6,650 bases of DNA from Gulosibacter massiliensis (GTDB lineage: Bacteria; Actinomycetota; Actinomycetes; Actinomycetales; Microbacteriaceae), in the NCBI GenBank assembly GCA_943325745.2, contig CALPQP020000044.1, positions 1 through 6,650 on the forward strand, written 5' to 3'. Of the stretch, positions 5,364-6,650 are shown one piece after another (the first letter of the stretch is position 1; each line of letters begins with the position of its first letter). Position numbers and translations under genes: made by a program. The notes beneath the pieces were generated by a model, which saw only the letters and a program-made list of their open reading frames with translations, did no database searches and was not told the origin of the DNA.

Positions 5364-6650
5364 AACGTACGGACGGAATGGTCGACTTTACCGAACGACC
5401 AATGCGGGGACCCTTCGGTCCGAACACGTAGTCGGGTTCGGGGAAGAGTATCAACGCACCGACGTACAGCACGGCGGCCGAGAGGATGGCAACGATGAGG
5501 CTGAGGTCGACACCGCCCGCGATTCCCGAGAGCGAACCCTCGATAATCGGCGGGAAGTAGGCGAACTGCAGACCGAGGACCGCCGAGACGACCCATGCGA
5601 ACATTGCACGCCAGTTGATTCCGTTGGTGTACCAGTAACGGCCACCCTTTTTGCCGCGGTTGAAGACCTGAAGGTCTTCAACGCTGTACCAGCCGCGGCG
5701 GTTCCAGAAACCGATTGCCATGATGATCATCCACGGCGTGGTGGTTACGACGATCGCTCCGACGAATCCGTTGACTGCACCGAGCAGGTCGAAGTACAGA
5801 CGACCCACCACGATGAAGGCAAAGGCGACGGCTCCGATGGCGATGGTTGCCTGAACACGAGTCAGCTTCGGGAATACGGATGAGAAGTCGAGACCGGTTC
5901 CGTAAAGCGAAGTGCTTCCCGTTGACAGACCGCCGACGAACGCCACGATGATGATGAGGTAGGCGTACCACTCGGGTGCGACACCGATCAATCCAACGAC
6001 ATAGTCTCCGCCGGTTACCAGAGTCGCCGTGGCGACGCCGAAAATGAACGGAATCAAGGTCATCGCCTGGGCGCCGAACGTTGCGAGCGCGAGCTTGCTG
6101 TTCGAGGTACCGTTCGGGATGTAGCGCGACCAGTCACCGAGGAAGGCACCGAACGAAATCGGGTTCGACATGACGATGAGTGCGGACAGAATGAACGTCG
6201 GCCAGAAGCCACCGAGCAAGTATTCACCCGAACCGGCATACGAAGGGTCGAAGACGCTGGCGAAAGCGACGATGGCGAGCAACATCAGAATCGTGTTGGC
6301 CCACACCGCGATGCGATTGATGAACAACATGAACTGGTAGCCGTAGACCACGACGACGATCACGATGAGTCCGATCAGCGCGTAGAGCCCGATGCGCAGC
6401 ATCGGGGTGTCTTCTGCGCCGAACAGGCGAACGAACGCGCCGACGAGGGCGTCACCGCCGACCCACACCGAGATCGAGTAGAACGCGATTGCGGTCAGGA
6501 GCGACAGGAACGAACCGGCGATACGCCCGGTGACACCGAGATGTGCGCCGGATGCGACCGCGTTGTTGGTTCCGGTGCGAGGACCGAAGAGTCCCATCGG
6601 CATGAGAAACAGGGTTCCTACGAGCACACCGAGAACGGCGGCGCCGACGC
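5362..6650 (-). CDS. NCS1-family permease (purine-cytosine permease type), 5' end cut by the window
   Basis: This integral membrane transporter belongs to the nucleobase-cation-symport-1 family, which uses a cation gradient to import nucleobases, hydantoins, allantoin, vitamins and related nitrogen compounds. About 428 codons are visible and the frame is open at the right edge, so roughly 50-70 N-terminal residues including the first helix are probably missing. The GTG at 6627 is internal, not the start. Counting from that codon, typical marks are GPRTG (15-19), SNPISFGAFLGDWSRYIP (154-171, the NCS1 D-W/Y-S-R-Y signature), STGSTSLYGTGLD (235-247) and FWNRRGWYSVEDLQVF (307-322). Some ten hydrophobic segments can be counted. 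The C-terminus is short, basic and cytosolic. The ureohydrolase gene begins 9 bp after the stop, so the substrate may be a guanidino compound, but that is inference; the family alone would suggest a purine or pyrimidine. A perfect 11-bp-arm palindrome lies within codons for VEDLQVFN. Confidence 0.94.
   Translation of the reverse strand, partial: VGAAVLGVLVGTLFLMPMGLFGPRTGTNNAVASGAHLGVTGRIAGSFLSLLTAIAFYSISVWVGGDALVGAFVRLFGAEDTPMLRIGLYALIGLIVIVVVVYGYQFMLFINRIAVWANTILMLLAIVAFASVFDPSYAGSGEYLLGGFWPTFILSALIVMSNPISFGAFLGDWSRYIPNGTSNSKLALATFGAQAMTLIPFIFGVATATLVTGGDYVVGLIGVAPEWYAYLIIIVAFVGGLSTGSTSLYGTGLDFSSVFPKLTRVQATIAIGAVAFAFIVVGRLYFDLLGAVNGFVGAIVVTTTPWMIIMAIGFWNRRGWYSVEDLQVFNRGKKGGRYWYTNGINWRAMFAWVVSAVLGLQFAYFPPIIEGSLSGIAGGVDLSLIVAILSAAVLYVGALILFPEPDYVFGPKGPRIGRSVKSTIPSVR
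5659..5682 (-). repeat. Palindrome with 11-bp arms inside the permease gene
   Basis: Arms GTTGAAGACCT (5659-5669) and AGGTCTTCAAC (5672-5682) are exact reverse complements around a 2-bp spacer (GA). In the mRNA this would fold into a hairpin with about ten pairs and a small loop. It encodes VEDLQVFN, in a stretch that looks conserved in the NCS1 family. No T-run follows. It may be chance from codon choice or a protein- or RNA-binding site. Confidence 0.55.

Noticed and set aside
5149..5883. Long plus-strand open frame (244 codons) opposite the ureohydrolase and permease genes
   Set aside because: It is antisense to conserved enzyme and membrane-protein motifs, and its translation is low-complexity and hydrophilic with no recognisable domain.

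Overview
The window looks like ordinary chromosomal DNA from a high-GC Gram-positive (actinobacterial) genome. By eye GC is in the high fifties. Several starts are GTG, and the proteins read like actinobacterial versions, especially the LuxR-partner type of sensor kinase and the VPRFAG/TFARLPR N-terminus of the ureohydrolase. Microbacteriaceae is my best guess, by inference only. I see no mobile element, tRNA, rRNA, CRISPR array or phage gene.

Layout. Two genes run on the plus strand: a four-TM sensor histidine kinase-like protein (24-1322, possibly starting further left) and, 26 bp later, a thioredoxin (1349-1744). The thioredoxin gene converges with, and overlaps by 38 bp, a minus-strand block that fills the rest of the window. 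Read in its own direction from the right edge, this block is: an NCS1-family permease (cut by the window edge), an agmatinase-family ureohydrolase (speB-like), a small NTF2/SnoaL-like protein, a 93-bp gap, cysK, cysE and plsC.

The minus-strand block forms two tightly packed units. Unit 1 is permease, ureohydrolase (9-bp gap) and NTF2-like protein (GTGA overlap). It looks like an uptake-and-hydrolysis cassette for a guanidino compound such as agmatine or guanidinobutyrate, releasing urea and an amine or amino acid. Unit 2 is cysK, cysE (stop and start abut) and plsC (ATGA overlap). CysE acetylates serine, CysK converts O-acetylserine plus sulfide to cysteine, and PlsC makes phosphatidic acid. 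The 93-bp gap ahead of cysK is the only sizeable non-coding stretch. It carries a perfect 7-7-7 inverted repeat that is a candidate operator.

The less expected signals are structural: a perfect 10-bp stem near the 5' end of the ureohydrolase gene, a perfect 11-bp-arm palindrome inside the permease gene, and the inverted repeat before cysK. None of these amounts to proof of a new system.
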